64,000 bases of DNA from Moraxella boevrei DSM 14165 (GTDB lineage Bacteria > Pseudomonadota > Gammaproteobacteria > Pseudomonadales > Moraxellaceae). The notes under the pieces are model-generated. The model searched no databases, was not told the origin of the DNA, and saw only the letters and a list, made by a program, of their open reading frames with translations. A program made the position numbers and the translations under genes. The stretch covers positions 1-64,000 of the forward strand of contig NZ_KB903809.1 in the NCBI RefSeq assembly GCF_000379845.1, written 5' to 3'. Position 1 is the first letter of the stretch. Each line of letters begins with the position of its first letter. Of the stretch, positions 16,014 to 25,323 are shown in pieces.

Positions 16014-17027
16014 ATGTTTATTCATGTTACCACGTTGGTGGATTATCTTGCTGAGCATAACGCCACACCTGCGGTCAAATCGGTGATTGCCACACTCACA
16101 CAGACTTGCGAAGAGATTAGCGAGCTGTTAAAACGTGGGGCATTGGCGGATATTTTAGGTGATGCTGGCAATCAAAACGTGCAAGGCGAAGACCAAAAAA
16201 AACTGGATGTGATTGCCAATGATTTACTCTTAAATGCCTTGGCTCATAATAAATACTGTGCAGGGGTAGCATCCGAAGAGCTAGACCATGCAACGTCTGC
16301 TAATCCTAATGGTGAAGTTTTGGTGTTATTTGACCCACTGGACGGCTCAAGTAATATTGACATTAACATGGCGGTGGGAACAATTTTTTCAATTTTGCCA
16401 TATAATAATCAAGGTCAAGAAGTGACAGATGATGACTTTTTACAAAAGGGTACACAGCAGTTAGCTTCAGGTTATATCCTGTATGGCACGAGTACTGTTT
16501 TGACCTTGACCACAGGCGAGGGGGTGGTGATGTTTAGCTATGACCCAAATTTACGCCAGTTCATTTTAATTAATGATAATGTCAAAATCTCGCCTGATAC
16601 CAAAGAATATGCCATCAATGCGTCCAATTACCGCTATTGGCTTGACCCAATCAAACGCTATATTGATGAATGCAATGCGGGCGAGATTGGCGTGCGGGGC
16701 AAGGATTTTAATATGCGATGGATTGCAGCGATGGTCGGTGATGTGCACCGTATTTTAATCCGTGGCGGGCTGTTTACTTATCCGTTTGACACTAAATTTG
16801 CCAATAAAGCAGGCAAACTTCGTCTCATGTACGAAGCCAATCCAATGAGCTTTATTATAGAACAAGCAGGTGGGGCGAGTACGGACGCTGTTCATCGTAT
16901 TTTGGATATTGAACCGACCAACATTCATCAGCGTGTGCCTGTGGTTTTGGGGGCAAAAAACGAAGTGGAATACGTGAAAAAATTGCACGATGAAATGGGT
17001 ATGTTGGCGAATGGACAACTTACTTAG
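16014..17027 (+). CDS. fbp: Fructose-1,6-bisphosphatase class I
   Basis: A 337-residue gluconeogenic phosphatase that converts fructose 1,6-bisphosphate to fructose 6-phosphate. The metal-binding signature [20 protein letters not shown] is intact, and upstream VASEELD supplies acidic metal ligands. Downstream [22 protein letters not shown] and GGLFTYPFD match the substrate-binding part. Length equals E. coli Fbp closely. The ribosome site is AAGGA. Its last 17 bases overlap the start of the next ORF in another frame, suggesting cotranscription with that interrupted gene. Confidence 0.96.
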   Translation: MFIHVTTLVDYLAEHNATPAVKSVIATLTQTCEEISELLKRGALADILGDAGNQNVQGEDQKKLDVIANDLLLNALAHNKYCAGVASEELDHATSANPNGEVLVLFDPLDGSSNIDINMAVGTIFSILPYNNQGQEVTDDDFLQKGTQQLASGYILYGTSTVLTLTTGEGVVMFSYDPNLRQFILINDNVKISPDTKEYAINASNYRYWLDPIKRYIDECNAGEIGVRGKDFNMRWIAAMVGDVHRILIRGGLFTYPFDTKFANKAGKLRLMYEANPMSFIIEQAGGASTDAVHRILDIEPTNIHQRVPVVLGAKNEVEYVKKLHDEMGMLANGQLT

Positions 17028-17424
17028 TTTAAAACTACCGCATATCAGTGACTGGCAATATCAAATCACACTTATTGCCAGTCATTTATCATTAAATTTA
17101 TTAGAAAGGAATAAGATTATTGAATTTACCCATTACTTAATGGATAATGGGTATTATGATGATTTCATGCTTGATATTATGGATGATAACAAAAACTTGG
17201 TGGTTGATGAATTAGCACAATTATTATCAAAAATATTAGACAATCTTAATTTAATTACCCTTAATAAAGAACAAGCTAAATATTTCTATACTTTTTCTTT
17301 GATTTGTTCCTTCACAATTAGACCATTTAAATTAGCTTACTTAGCTAATCACTACCTTAATAATCAAGTTGTTGAAAATGAGATTTTAAATTCATTCTCA
17401 ATATTTAAGAACCTGTATTCATAA
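17011..17424 (+). pseudogene. 5' part of a gene split by a MITE
   Basis: ATG 17011 overlaps the end of fbp and opens 137 codons of an Asn/Leu-rich helical protein. The last five residues (NLYS and the stop) are encoded by the left end of the inserted element. Removing 17409-17612 plus one TAA copy joins this part in frame to 17616-17817 and restores a 199-residue protein. The intact product is not recognised; it looks soluble and helical with a beta-rich middle. Its place between fbp and a SpoU methyltransferase gives no clear clue. Confidence 0.7.
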
Positions 17425-17615
17425 CGTTTTTGCAATGAAAAATGCGATAAATTGCCCGCTTTTCAAGGAAAAAACGCAGGTTGATAGTCATTCTATCAAG
17501 CAAGTTTTTGACGCAGAAAAGCAAGATTTAACCAGTTTTCATGCAAAAGCAAACTTTTATTGACTACTTTTATAAAAAAAATTAAGTTGCGTAAGGTTGT
17601 GAATACAGGTTCTAA
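17406..17615. mobile_element. 204-bp palindromic MITE with TAA target duplication
   Basis: Ends are GAACCTGTATTCATAAC and GTTGTGAATACAGGTTC (17 bases, one mismatch), flanked by TAA at 17406-17408 and 17613-17615. The interior is one long imperfect palindrome centred near TCATT (about 17487): the left half from GTTTTTGCAATGAAAA aligns with the reverse complement of the right half from GCTTTTGCATGAAAA. There is no transposase. The 3-base duplication recalls IS5-family groups with TNA targets, but the parental IS is unknown to me. Confidence 0.7.
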
Positions 17616-17817
17616 GTTTTATAATAGTATTGATTATGATGTTATTGATAATTTAACATTTTTTGGTGATTATGTTTATATTATTGAAACAGATATTTAT
17701 TTGAGGTTAGACATTCAAAATAATATTTTAGCGTTTTTAAATGAATGCGAAAATTGGTTAAATACTAATCAAAATATAATCACCACAATCATTCAAAGAG
17801 CAAGTTTAATAAAATGA
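17616..17817 (+). pseudogene. 3' part of the MITE-split gene
   Basis: Continues the reading frame of the interrupted gene (FYNSIDYDVID onward) to TGA at 17815-17817. A start at 17560 inside the MITE could give an 85-residue product, but its first 18 residues are element sequence, so this is best treated as the tail of the broken gene. The stop overlaps the ATG of the following methyltransferase gene (ATGA), showing that the intact gene was once translationally coupled to it. Confidence 0.65.
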
Positions 17818-18590
17818 TTATTACAAGTAAAGACAATCCCACCATCAAAACCGCCCATGCCCTACTTACCCAATCACGCCAACGTAAGAAGCTCGGTCAG
17901 ACGGTGCTTGAAGGCACGCATTTATTAGATGCCTATTTAAATGCCAAACTTTTGCCAAAAACAGTCATAGTCAGCGAAAGTGGTTTAGAAAATAGTGAAA
18001 TTAACACATTAATTCACCGATTAAATGGTGTTAAAATTTTAACCATTCACGATAATCTGTACAAAGAAATTCGCACATTGGGCGAAAGTTTGCCAATTAT
18101 GGCAATTATTGATACGCCAAATCATCAGTTAAATCAAGAGGTTACCACCGACTGCCTAATCATCAACGGCGTGCAGGATAACGGCAATCTTGGCACGCTT
18201 TTGCGGACTGCGTCAGCGGTGGGCTTTAGCACGGTGATTTGCACCACAGGCACAGCACAGGCGTATAGCCCCAAAACCTTGCGGGCGGGCATGGGGGCGA
18301 ATTTTAGCTTAATAATTTATGAAAATGTGTCGGTTAATGATATGTTAAACTTTATTAAAGTGCCGTTATTTGCCACAAGCTCGCATACCGATGAAGTGAT
18401 TTATGAGCTAGATTTAAAACAGCCTTTAGCCTTGATTATGGGGCATGAAGGGCAAGGGGTGAATGAAATTTTATTAAATCAAGCTAAAAAACTTGCCCTA
18501 CCCCAACCAAACGGTCAAGAAAGCCTGAATGTTGGCGTGGCAGGGTCGGTATGTCTGTATGAGATTTTAAGACAGCGAAATTATGCGTAA
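17814..18590 (+). CDS. TrmH/SpoU family RNA methyltransferase
   Basis: A 258-residue SAM-dependent 2'-O-ribose methyltransferase. The N-terminal ~95 residues form the substrate-binding domain that starts with the typical TSKDNPTIKTAHALLTQSR...LEGTHLLDA. The SPOUT knot follows: INGVQDNGNLGTLLRTASAVGF (motif 1, with the N and the catalytic-region R), LIMGHEGQGV (motif 2) and LNVGVAGSVCLYEILRQR (motif 3). It resembles the RlmB/TsnR-like group; which rRNA or tRNA position it modifies cannot be told. The start overlaps the stop of the MITE-split gene. Confidence 0.9.
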   Translation: MIITSKDNPTIKTAHALLTQSRQRKKLGQTVLEGTHLLDAYLNAKLLPKTVIVSESGLENSEINTLIHRLNGVKILTIHDNLYKEIRTLGESLPIMAIIDTPNHQLNQEVTTDCLIINGVQDNGNLGTLLRTASAVGFSTVICTTGTAQAYSPKTLRAGMGANFSLIIYENVSVNDMLNFIKVPLFATSSHTDEVIYELDLKQPLALIMGHEGQGVNEILLNQAKKLALPQPNGQESLNVGVAGSVCLYEILRQRNYA

Positions 18591-18634
18591 TTTAGTGCAA
18601 GTTTCGGTTCATTTTTTTACTTAGTTTTTGCTTT

Positions 18635-19171
18635 CTAGGCTTGTAATACGCTAAATACAGGCAAGCCTAGATCTTCATGCAAATCCACTAAATCAATGAG
18701 TACCAATGCACCAACAACTTCATAACCTGCGGATTGACAAAGTTTTGCCGTGGCCTTTAACGTGCCACCTGTTGCCAAAATATCATCTACAATCAACACT
18801 TTACGGATAATTGGGTCGGCGTTTTTTAACATTTCTAGGCTGTCCGTGCCGTATTCCAACGTATAATCTTCACGCACGACAGGCGGTGGCAATTTGCCTG
18901 CTTTACGCACCACCGTCATGCCTTTACCCGTGCGTCCCGACAGAAGACTTGCGAATAAAAAGCCACGAGATTCCACCCCAACAAGACAGTCAATGTTATC
19001 AAACAATCCGTTTGGCAAGCTCGCCAACAACGCATCGGTTACATGCTCAACATGGTGCTGTAGCAGGGGTGTGATGTCGTAAAACTCAATGCCTGCTTTC
19101 GGAAAATCGTTCACGGTGCGGATAATTTGCCAAAAAGGGTGATTTTTTGTGGTGGTATTTTGTTCGGTCAT
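18635..19171 (-). CDS. apt: Adenine phosphoribosyltransferase
   Basis: A 178-residue purine-salvage enzyme that makes AMP from adenine and PRPP. The PRPP-binding motif VLIVDDILATGGTLKA is complete. The N-terminal part has FPKAGIEFYDITPLL, and the flexible loop VRKAGKLPPPVVREDYTLEYG matches Apt rather than other phosphoribosyltransferases. Length fits the family. It is transcribed divergently from the rubredoxin gene. Confidence 0.95.
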   Translation of the reverse strand: MTEQNTTTKNHPFWQIIRTVNDFPKAGIEFYDITPLLQHHVEHVTDALLASLPNGLFDNIDCLVGVESRGFLFASLLSGRTGKGMTVVRKAGKLPPPVVREDYTLEYGTDSLEMLKNADPIIRKVLIVDDILATGGTLKATAKLCQSAGYEVVGALVLIDLVDLHEDLGLPVFSVLQA

Positions 19172-19343
19172 GGCTTGCCTATTGGGTTATTAGTTCTCAA
19201 TTATAGCTCAATGGGTGCAGAAAATGCACAATAAACATCTATTATACGTTTTTTTTGATAAAATTTAAACGTTTTCCCTTGCTAAAAATAGTGAATGACT
19301 GTAAACTTGTTATTTTATTTTGGCAAATATAGGCAATTTTACC

Positions 19344-19508
19344 ATGAAAAAATATCAGTGTATCGTGTGCGGTTGGATTTATGATGAAGCGGTAGGTAGC
19401 CCTGAGCATGGCATTGTGGCGGGCACAAAATGGGAAGATATTCCAGATGACTGGTTGTGTCCTGATTGTGGGGTGGGGAAGGCGGATTTTGAAATGGTAG
19501 AGATTTAG
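19344..19508 (+). CDS. rubA: Rubredoxin
   Basis: A 54-residue one-iron electron carrier. The four iron ligands lie in CIVCG (residues 6 and 9) and CPDCG (39 and 42), with the conserved KWEDIPDDW between them. In Moraxellaceae such rubredoxins often pass electrons from rubredoxin reductase to alkane hydroxylases or other oxidases; no such partner is nearby. ATG 19344 is chosen because rubredoxins begin MKKYQC-like. The upstream codons are probably not translated. Confidence 0.93.
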   Translation: MKKYQCIVCGWIYDEAVGSPEHGIVAGTKWEDIPDDWLCPDCGVGKADFEMVEI

Positions 19509-19940
19509 CACCAGTTTTTTATAAAGTTGTGTGCTAAAAAAACGACATTGTGAATTAAATATACTTTATTATAGACGTTGACAATCTTAGTCCGAACGGC
19601 AAACCTTAAATCTATCTTTTTTTAACAATACCAAAAAAACTGAAGCTATTTTAATGATAGTTTTTTTAAAAAATGCTATTCCTTGTTTTATTAAAGTTGG
19701 TAAAGAATTTATAGCTACGTTTGATGATGATTGCGATAGCTGAAGATTGGCTTTAAGCCAACTGTAAAACATATACCTTATGCGTGCGGGTGCTGACAAT
19801 TTGCTTTATCATAAATCCAGATTTTATATCATTCATAACTCATATATCTCAACTGAATAACGATATGCCAAATCACCCCATGCAAAACCCATCGTATTTT
19901 TATAAGATAAGCGTTTTCATTTTGTAATAATAGAACGATT
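19509..19940. other. 432-bp intergenic region with a decayed repeat
   Basis: I see no convincing gene here. TTGACAATCTTAGTCCGAAC (19578-19597) resembles one arm of the inverted repeat at 53168-53228. A stretch at about 19600-19740 is open for 50 codons but lacks a ribosome site and an early start. The final 60 bases probably hold the nrtA promoter. Confidence 0.4.
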
Positions 19941-21356
19941 ATGCCCAACATTTTTCGCCCTTTCGATACTGACAAACCTTTAAATTTTGGCTGTACTTGT
20001 GGACAACATGCCACGCAATCTGAGTGCGATACTGACCCCAATAGCCACGTTGTGACGGCTAGTTTTAACAATGTCAATGATAACAGCAAGGTTGAAACAG
20101 TTAGTACCGATTTTATTGAAGCGGTGGCCGTCAAAGCCCTATTTCCGCACGAGCCGACACGCCGAGCATTTTTAAAATCAGTTGGCAAGGCGACGGCGAT
20201 GGGAGCGATTGCGAGCATTTTTCCGCTTGCCAATTTGCAAGAAGCGATGGCACTTGACCGCTTAAATCCCGAAAAAAAGCAAGTGGATATTGGCTTTTTG
20301 CCGATTTTATGTGCCACACCGCTTATCATGGCTGACCCTTTGGGCTATTATCAAGAGCAGGGTATTAAAGCCAATTTGATGAAACGGGCCGGTTGGGCAC
20401 TCGTGCGTGACCAGATGATGAACCGTGAGCTAGATGCCACGCATTTCTTAGCCCCTATGCCACTAGCAATTACGATGGGAGCCGGCTCTGCTAAGCAAGA
20501 TATGAAAGTGGCATGTATCCAAAACATCAACGGGCAAGCATTTGTGATGAGCCTAAAACACAAAGACAACCGTGACCCAAAAAACTGGAAGGGCTTTACC
20601 TTTGCTATTCCATTTGAGCATTCCATTCACAATTATTTATTAAGATACTTTTTAGCCGAACATGGGATTGACCCCGAGAAAGATGTCAAACTGCGTCTGA
20701 CCACACCGCCTGATATGATTGCCAATTTAAAGGCAGGTAACATTGATGGATTTTTTGGGCCAGAGCCGTTTAATCAGCGAGCCGTCTGGGATAAGGCAGG
20801 CTATATTCATACGCTAAGCCGTGATATTTGGAATGGGCATCCGTGCTGTAGTTTTGGCACGTCCCAAAGCTTTATCAATGACAATCCGCAAACTTTTTTG
20901 GCAATGCTGAGGGCGATTATTAAGGCAAATGTCATGGCAAACGACCGCAAAATCCGCCGTGACTTATCCACTTTGCTTGCCCCTGCCAATTACTTAAATC
21001 AACCAGAACTTGTGCTACGTCAGTCGCTGATGGGGCGATTTGCTGATGGTGTGGGCAATGTGCAAGATGTGCCAGATCGCATGAATTTTGATGTCATGCC
21101 TTATCACAGTGTGGCGGTGTGGATGCTCACACAAATGAAACGTTGGGGCTATATTAAAGGTGATGTGAATTATAACGACATTGCCCAAAAGGTGTTTTTA
21201 TTGACCGATGCCAAAAAACAAATGACCGCTATGGGCTATGCCACGCCAGATTTTGACAAATATGGGGCAAATCCGCCGATTAAGATTATGGGCAAGGCGT
21301 TTGATGTGAATAAGCCTGATGAATATTTAAAATCGTTTAAAATAGGTTTGCATTAA
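19941..21356 (+). CDS. nrtA: Nitrate-type ABC transporter substrate-binding protein (NrtA/CmpA family)
   Basis: A 471-residue protein. The N-terminal ~65 residues are unusual: they contain a CTCGQH cluster and a second Cys, seen in some proteobacterial NrtA homologues and possibly metal-binding. A twin-arginine signal follows, with TRRAFLKSVGKA and then a hydrophobic run ending in EAMA. The mature part matches NrtA: VDIGFLPILCATPLIMADPLG, a substrate-loop region with GFFGPEPFNQRA, and HPCCSFG. It should capture nitrate, nitrite or a related anion in the periplasm. It is followed 21 bases later by the permease gene. Substrate is inferred from the family. Confidence 0.85.
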   Translation: MPNIFRPFDTDKPLNFGCTCGQHATQSECDTDPNSHVVTASFNNVNDNSKVETVSTDFIEAVAVKALFPHEPTRRAFLKSVGKATAMGAIASIFPLANLQEAMALDRLNPEKKQVDIGFLPILCATPLIMADPLGYYQEQGIKANLMKRAGWALVRDQMMNRELDATHFLAPMPLAITMGAGSAKQDMKVACIQNINGQAFVMSLKHKDNRDPKNWKGFTFAIPFEHSIHNYLLRYFLAEHGIDPEKDVKLRLTTPPDMIANLKAGNIDGFFGPEPFNQRAVWDKAGYIHTLSRDIWNGHPCCSFGTSQSFINDNPQTFLAMLRAIIKANVMANDRKIRRDLSTLLAPANYLNQPELVLRQSLMGRFADGVGNVQDVPDRMNFDVMPYHSVAVWMLTQMKRWGYIKGDVNYNDIAQKVFLLTDAKKQMTAMGYATPDFDKYGANPPIKIMGKAFDVNKPDEYLKSFKIGLH

Positions 21357-21377
21357 TTTAATCAGGAATTCATAATA

Positions 21378-22256
21378 ATGATAAAAAATAACACAAAAAT
21401 CAAAGGCTATCTTTTCTCACTACTGATTGTCTTTGCCACGCTTGGTGTTTGGCAATTTAGCACCTTGCCAAAACAAATCCATGCTCCCACCAACCCATTA
21501 AAGCTAGAATACAGCGTATTAATGGGTGACATTCCAGAAGGCACGCCAGCAGGGGCAGTCGTTGCCAGCCAAAAAAGTGAATTCCCCACGCCCACCGATT
21601 TTGCCAAATTGTCTGTTGGTCATTTGTCTGACCCGTTTTATGACAAGGGCTTAAATGATAAAGGCATTGGCATTCAGCTTGGCTATTCCATTGGGCGAGT
21701 CTTACTTGGATTTTTTTTGGCGATGATTGTCGCCATTCCCTTGGGGTTTTTGGTCGGTATGTCGCCTGTATTAAATCGTGCGTTAATGCCCTTTGTGCAG
21801 ATTTTAAAGCCGATTTCACCGCTTGCGTGGATGCCGATTGCCTTGTACACCATCAAAGACAGCAATGCTTCTAGTATTTTTGTGATTTTTATCTGTTCGA
21901 TGTGGCCGATGCTCACCAACACCGCTTTTGGCGTGGCAAATGTGCGCCGTGAATGGCGAAATGTTGCCAAAACTTTGGAATTATCACCGATGCAGACTGC
22001 CACCAAAATTATTTTGCCAGCGGCTGCACCAACCATTGTGACAGGTATGCGAATTTCGATGGGGATTGCGTGGCTTGTGATTGTAGCCGCCGAAATGCTC
22101 GTGGGCGGTACAGGGATTGGCTATTTTGTGTGGAATCAGTGGAATAATTTGTCTATCGGTAACGTGATTTTTGCGGTGTTGATGATTGGGCTTGTGGGCA
22201 TGATTTTGGATATGCTGTTTGGACTCTTGCAAAAAAAGGTGAGTTATGTTGAGTAA
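21378..22256 (+). CDS. nrtB: Nitrate-type ABC transporter permease
   Basis: A 292-residue inner-membrane protein with a leading membrane anchor (residues ~10-28) and about five more membrane segments. The BPD_transp_1 signature with the EAA loop is seen in EWRNVAKTLELSPMQTATKIILPAAAPTIVTGMRISMG, and the ending MLVGGTGIGYFVWNQWNNL is typical of NrtB/SsuC-type permeases. It pairs with the upstream binding protein. The ATPase gene expected next is missing apart from a ribosome site and six codons. Confidence 0.88.
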   Translation: MIKNNTKIKGYLFSLLIVFATLGVWQFSTLPKQIHAPTNPLKLEYSVLMGDIPEGTPAGAVVASQKSEFPTPTDFAKLSVGHLSDPFYDKGLNDKGIGIQLGYSIGRVLLGFFLAMIVAIPLGFLVGMSPVLNRALMPFVQILKPISPLAWMPIALYTIKDSNASSIFVIFICSMWPMLTNTAFGVANVRREWRNVAKTLELSPMQTATKIILPAAAPTIVTGMRISMGIAWLVIVAAEMLVGGTGIGYFVWNQWNNLSIGNVIFAVLMIGLVGMILDMLFGLLQKKVSYVE

Positions 22257-22266
22257 TTTTGTATAA
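22246..22266 (+). pseudogene. Six-codon stub of the missing transporter ATPase gene
   Basis: An ATG at 22246 lies inside the end of nrtB with an AAAAAGGTGAG ribosome site, the usual overlap for an ATPase gene in this operon type, but TAA follows after six codons (MLSNFV). This looks like the start of a deleted nrtC/D-type gene. No ATPase-like sequence follows before the lipoprotein gene. Confidence 0.35.
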
Positions 22267-22390
22267 CTTGCTAGTCTAAAGCCATTATTATATAATGTGT
22301 GGCTTATTTTATAAAAAATTTTGAAATATGCCCTCATATTTTATTATGTTAAGCCACATTCATTTAACCCCGATAGGTATGTATTTATCT

Positions 22391-22828
22391 ATGCTTGATT
22401 TCCTGCCAAAATTTCTAAGTATTTCTTTATTACCGATTGGTTTATTGGCGTGTCAAAATACCCAACAAAATCCGATACAAGACGAACCAAAACCAACGAT
22501 TAGCGAAAAAAAGTTGCTAGAATTTGACGATGGATTTCCGCCAAAACCTTCACAAGCTGAGTTAGACGACTGTATAGCCAAAGGTGGAATAATGAGCCGT
22601 CAAGGTATGGCAGGTGGCTATATGTGCGTTATCTCGTATGCGGATGCTGGCAAGTCTTGCACGGACGGTAGCGAATGTCAAAGTGGAGAGTGCTTGGTAG
22701 ATAATAGCTCGAGATATAATCCGTACACACAAACCGTAACAGGTATGTGCAAAATCAATAATAGCTCATTTGGTTGTTTTTCCACTATAGAAAACGGTAA
22801 AGTTGGCTATTCGGTGTGTGTGGATTGA
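22391..22828 (+). CDS. Small Cys-rich lipoprotein
   Basis: From ATG 22391 the product is 145 residues: a short signal with a hydrophobic core and a lipobox LLAC (Cys ~21), then a Gln/Pro-rich linker. An upstream start in the same frame (22328) would put the signal about 20 residues inside. The mature part has at least nine Cys, including CTDGSECQSGECL, a layout seen in small disulfide-rich secreted domains. It is probably anchored to the outer membrane. It may belong with the next gene, 19 bases downstream. No function is known. Confidence 0.6.
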   Translation: MLDFLPKFLSISLLPIGLLACQNTQQNPIQDEPKPTISEKKLLEFDDGFPPKPSQAELDDCIAKGGIMSRQGMAGGYMCVISYADAGKSCTDGSECQSGECLVDNSSRYNPYTQTVTGMCKINNSSFGCFSTIENGKVGYSVCVD

Positions 22829-22847
22829 TTGATATAAGGTAACAGAT

Positions 22848-23606
22848 ATGGCAAAATTTTTAAATACAAGCGGTACAACGTATCATTTAGAAGAATTGAT
22901 TAAAAAAGCAAGCGAGCGATTGGTTTTAATTAGCCCATATTTGCAATTTAACGAACGCATTAAAGAATTGCTTGAAGATAAAAATCGTTTAAAAATTGAC
23001 ATTCGTATTGTGTACGGTAAAAGTGAATTATCGCCCCAAGAAATTAATTGGCTAAAAGATTTGACTTTTGTTAGAACCAGTTTTTGCAAAAATCTGCACG
23101 CCAAATGTTATTTGAACGAACATGAGTGCATTATTACCAGTTTAAATTTATATGAATTTAGTCAAGTAAATAATAATGAAATGGGTGTATTAATTGATAA
23201 AACTGATGATAGTCAATTATACAACGACACCTACGATGAAGTGCAACGCATTATCAGAATTAGCGAAGAAGTGCGATTATCTGCTGATACTGAAAAAACA
23301 CAGCCAAATACTCAAACCTCTGTTGCACCTGAAAAACCGAAAAATTTTGATAAAATAACTACCGCAAAATTAGCTGAAAAATTTGGTATTGATAATCAAG
23401 AATTTACCAAAATGTTGGTGGAGAGTGGTTATCTTGAAATGAAAGGTAATACGCCATTTTTGACAGATAAAGGGCGTGAAGTTGGTGGCGAACTGAAAAA
23501 AGGCAAATTTGGCTATTTTATTGTTTGGTCAGTGGATTTAGACATTTCATTTGAAGATGAAAAAGTAAGTTTCGCTGATAAATTATTAAGTTTATTGAGG
23601 TTTTAA
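22848..23606 (+). CDS. PLD-like (HKD) domain protein
   Basis: A 252-residue cytosolic protein. Residues ~15-140 are a phospholipase-D-like nuclease/transferase half: LVLISPYLQF near the start and the HxK motif in NLHAKCYLNEHECIITSLNLYEFS, where His and Lys would be catalytic and the NLYEFS loop replaces the usual GS-x-N. Only one HKD copy is present, so it would act as a dimer, as in Nuc-type enzymes. Residues ~168-225 form a small helical domain (KLAEKFGIDNQEFTKMLVESGYL) resembling a DNA-binding winged helix. DNA processing or restriction-type activity is possible, but no partner genes are visible. Confidence 0.7.
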   Translation: MAKFLNTSGTTYHLEELIKKASERLVLISPYLQFNERIKELLEDKNRLKIDIRIVYGKSELSPQEINWLKDLTFVRTSFCKNLHAKCYLNEHECIITSLNLYEFSQVNNNEMGVLIDKTDDSQLYNDTYDEVQRIIRISEEVRLSADTEKTQPNTQTSVAPEKPKNFDKITTAKLAEKFGIDNQEFTKMLVESGYLEMKGNTPFLTDKGREVGGELKKGKFGYFIVWSVDLDISFEDEKVSFADKLLSLLRF

Positions 23607-23642
23607 TTAAAATTTAAGGTAACTCTTTATTAAGGTAAAAAT

Positions 23643-25163
23643 ATGACCGACCAAATCCAAAAAACTGAAGAAGTCCAAGACGTAAACGAGCTTATCCGCC
23701 AGCGTCATCACAAACTTGACTTGATTAAACAAGCGGGCAAAAACCCTTACCCAAATCAATTTAAACGTGAGCATTACGCCCAAGATTTACAAACCCAATT
23801 TGCTGACCAAGACAAAGAAACCCTTGCCAACAACGATAAAGTCAATGTCATGGTGGCTGGGCGTATCATGCTAAAACGCATTATGGGTAAGGCGAGCTTT
23901 ATCACGCTTGCCGATATGAGCGGAAAAATCCAAGCCTACGTCAGTAAAAATGACTTGGGCGACGACGTGTATAACGACTTTAAAACGTGGGACATCGGCG
24001 ATATCGTGGGTGTACAAGGTTATCTGTTCCGTACCAATACAGGCGAATTGTCGGTTCACGCTACCGAAGTGCAACTTTTAACCAAATCTTTGCGTCCGTT
24101 GCCTGATAAATTCCACGGACTTGCCGACACCGAAGCTCGCTATCGTAGTCGTCACCTTGATTTGATGATGAATGACGAAAGTCGTAGAACTTTTATCATT
24201 CGTAGCCAAGTCATCGCAGGTATCCGCAACTTTATGTTAAACGAGCGTTTTATGGAAGTCGAAACACCGATGATGCATGTTATCCCAGGGGGAGCGGTCG
24301 CTCGTCCGTTTATCACGCACCATAACGCCCTTGATATGCCGTTATTTTTACGCATTGCCCCAGAATTGTATTTAAAACGCCTTGTGGTGGGCGGTTTTGA
24401 GCGGGTGTTTGAGATTAACCGTAACTTCCGTAACGAAGGCGTGTCCGCTCGTCATAATCCTGAATTCACCATGATTGAGTTCTACCAAGCCTACGCCACC
24501 TATGAAGATGCCATGGACTTGACCGAGCGTATGTTTAATCAACTTGCGATGGATATTCTAGGCACCACCGAGCTGAATTACCAAGGCGAAGCGATTAGCC
24601 TAAAGACCCCGTTTGAACGCTTGCCAATGACCAAAGCCATTGAAAAATATGCCAAAAATTTTGACATGAGTAAAATCAATGACCGTGAGTATTTGGCAGA
24701 TTACGTCAAAAATGAATTAAAAGAAGAAATTAAAGACATCTTTGGTGTAGGCAAATTACAGACGATTATCTTTGAAGAAACGGCAGAAACCGAGCTACGT
24801 CAGCCAACGTTTATCACCGAATATCCTGCTGAAACATCGCCATTGGCTCGTCGTAACGATGATAATCCCGAGATTACCGACCGTTTTGAGTTATTCATTG
24901 GCGGGCGTGAGATTGCTAATGGCTTTAGCGAATTAAACGACCCGATTGACCAAGACGAACGTTTTAAAGCCCAAGTCGCTGAGAAAGACGCAGGCGATGA
25001 CGAAGCCATGCACTATGATGGTGACTTTATCGAAGCGTTAAATTACGGCTTGCCACCAACCGCAGGCGAGGGTATTGGCGTTGACAGATTAGTGATGTTA
25101 TTTGCTGATGCACCGAGCATTCGTGATGTGATTTTATTTCCGCATATGCGTCGTAAAGAGTAA
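23643..25163 (+). CDS. lysS: Lysyl-tRNA synthetase, class II
   Basis: A 506-residue enzyme that charges tRNA-Lys. The N-terminal OB-fold anticodon domain (residues ~55-150) includes [21 protein letters not shown]. Class II motif 1 lies near [10 protein letters not shown], motif 2 at [13 protein letters not shown] with [14 protein letters not shown], and motif 3 at [14 protein letters not shown]. Length is normal (E. coli 505). A terminator hairpin follows within 70 bases. Confidence 0.97.
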   Translation: MTDQIQKTEEVQDVNELIRQRHHKLDLIKQAGKNPYPNQFKREHYAQDLQTQFADQDKETLANNDKVNVMVAGRIMLKRIMGKASFITLADMSGKIQAYVSKNDLGDDVYNDFKTWDIGDIVGVQGYLFRTNTGELSVHATEVQLLTKSLRPLPDKFHGLADTEARYRSRHLDLMMNDESRRTFIIRSQVIAGIRNFMLNERFMEVETPMMHVIPGGAVARPFITHHNALDMPLFLRIAPELYLKRLVVGGFERVFEINRNFRNEGVSARHNPEFTMIEFYQAYATYEDAMDLTERMFNQLAMDILGTTELNYQGEAISLKTPFERLPMTKAIEKYAKNFDMSKINDREYLADYVKNELKEEIKDIFGVGKLQTIIFEETAETELRQPTFITEYPAETSPLARRNDDNPEITDRFELFIGGREIANGFSELNDPIDQDERFKAQVAEKDAGDDEAMHYDGDFIEALNYGLPPTAGEGIGVDRLVMLFADAPSIRDVILFPHMRRKE

Positions 25164-25187
25164 TAATTTGATAAACGATTGATTTTA

Positions 25188-25232
25188 AAAAAACCTAGTT
25201 GACCTTCTAAATGGCTGGAACTGGGTTTTTTA
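25188..25232 (+). terminator. Terminator of lysS
   Basis: AAAACCTAGTT and AACTGGGTTTTTT form a stem across an 18-base loop and end in a T run. Confidence 0.65.
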
Positions 25233-25276
25233 CTGATTTGGGAAGTTAGACCGAAAATTAATAGTCTAATTTACAT

Positions 25277-25307
25277 AAAAAAGAGCGTCATTCAACGCCC
25301 TTTTTTT
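25277..25307 (-). terminator. Terminator of the secB operon
   Basis: AAAAAAGAGCGT and ACGCCCTTTTTT flank a 6-base loop. On the minus strand it ends in a T run just after secB; it can also act on the plus strand. Confidence 0.7.
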
Positions 25308-25323
25308 AGTTCATATCAAACCA

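Noticed and set aside
19587-19799. 70-codon minus-strand ORF upstream of nrtA
   Set aside because: No ribosome site or recognisable motif; it is antisense to another open but start-less stretch, so neither is supported.
22848-23606. PLD-like protein as part of a known defence system
   Set aside because: No partner helicase, ATPase or sensor gene is adjacent; the neighbours are a lipoprotein and lysS.
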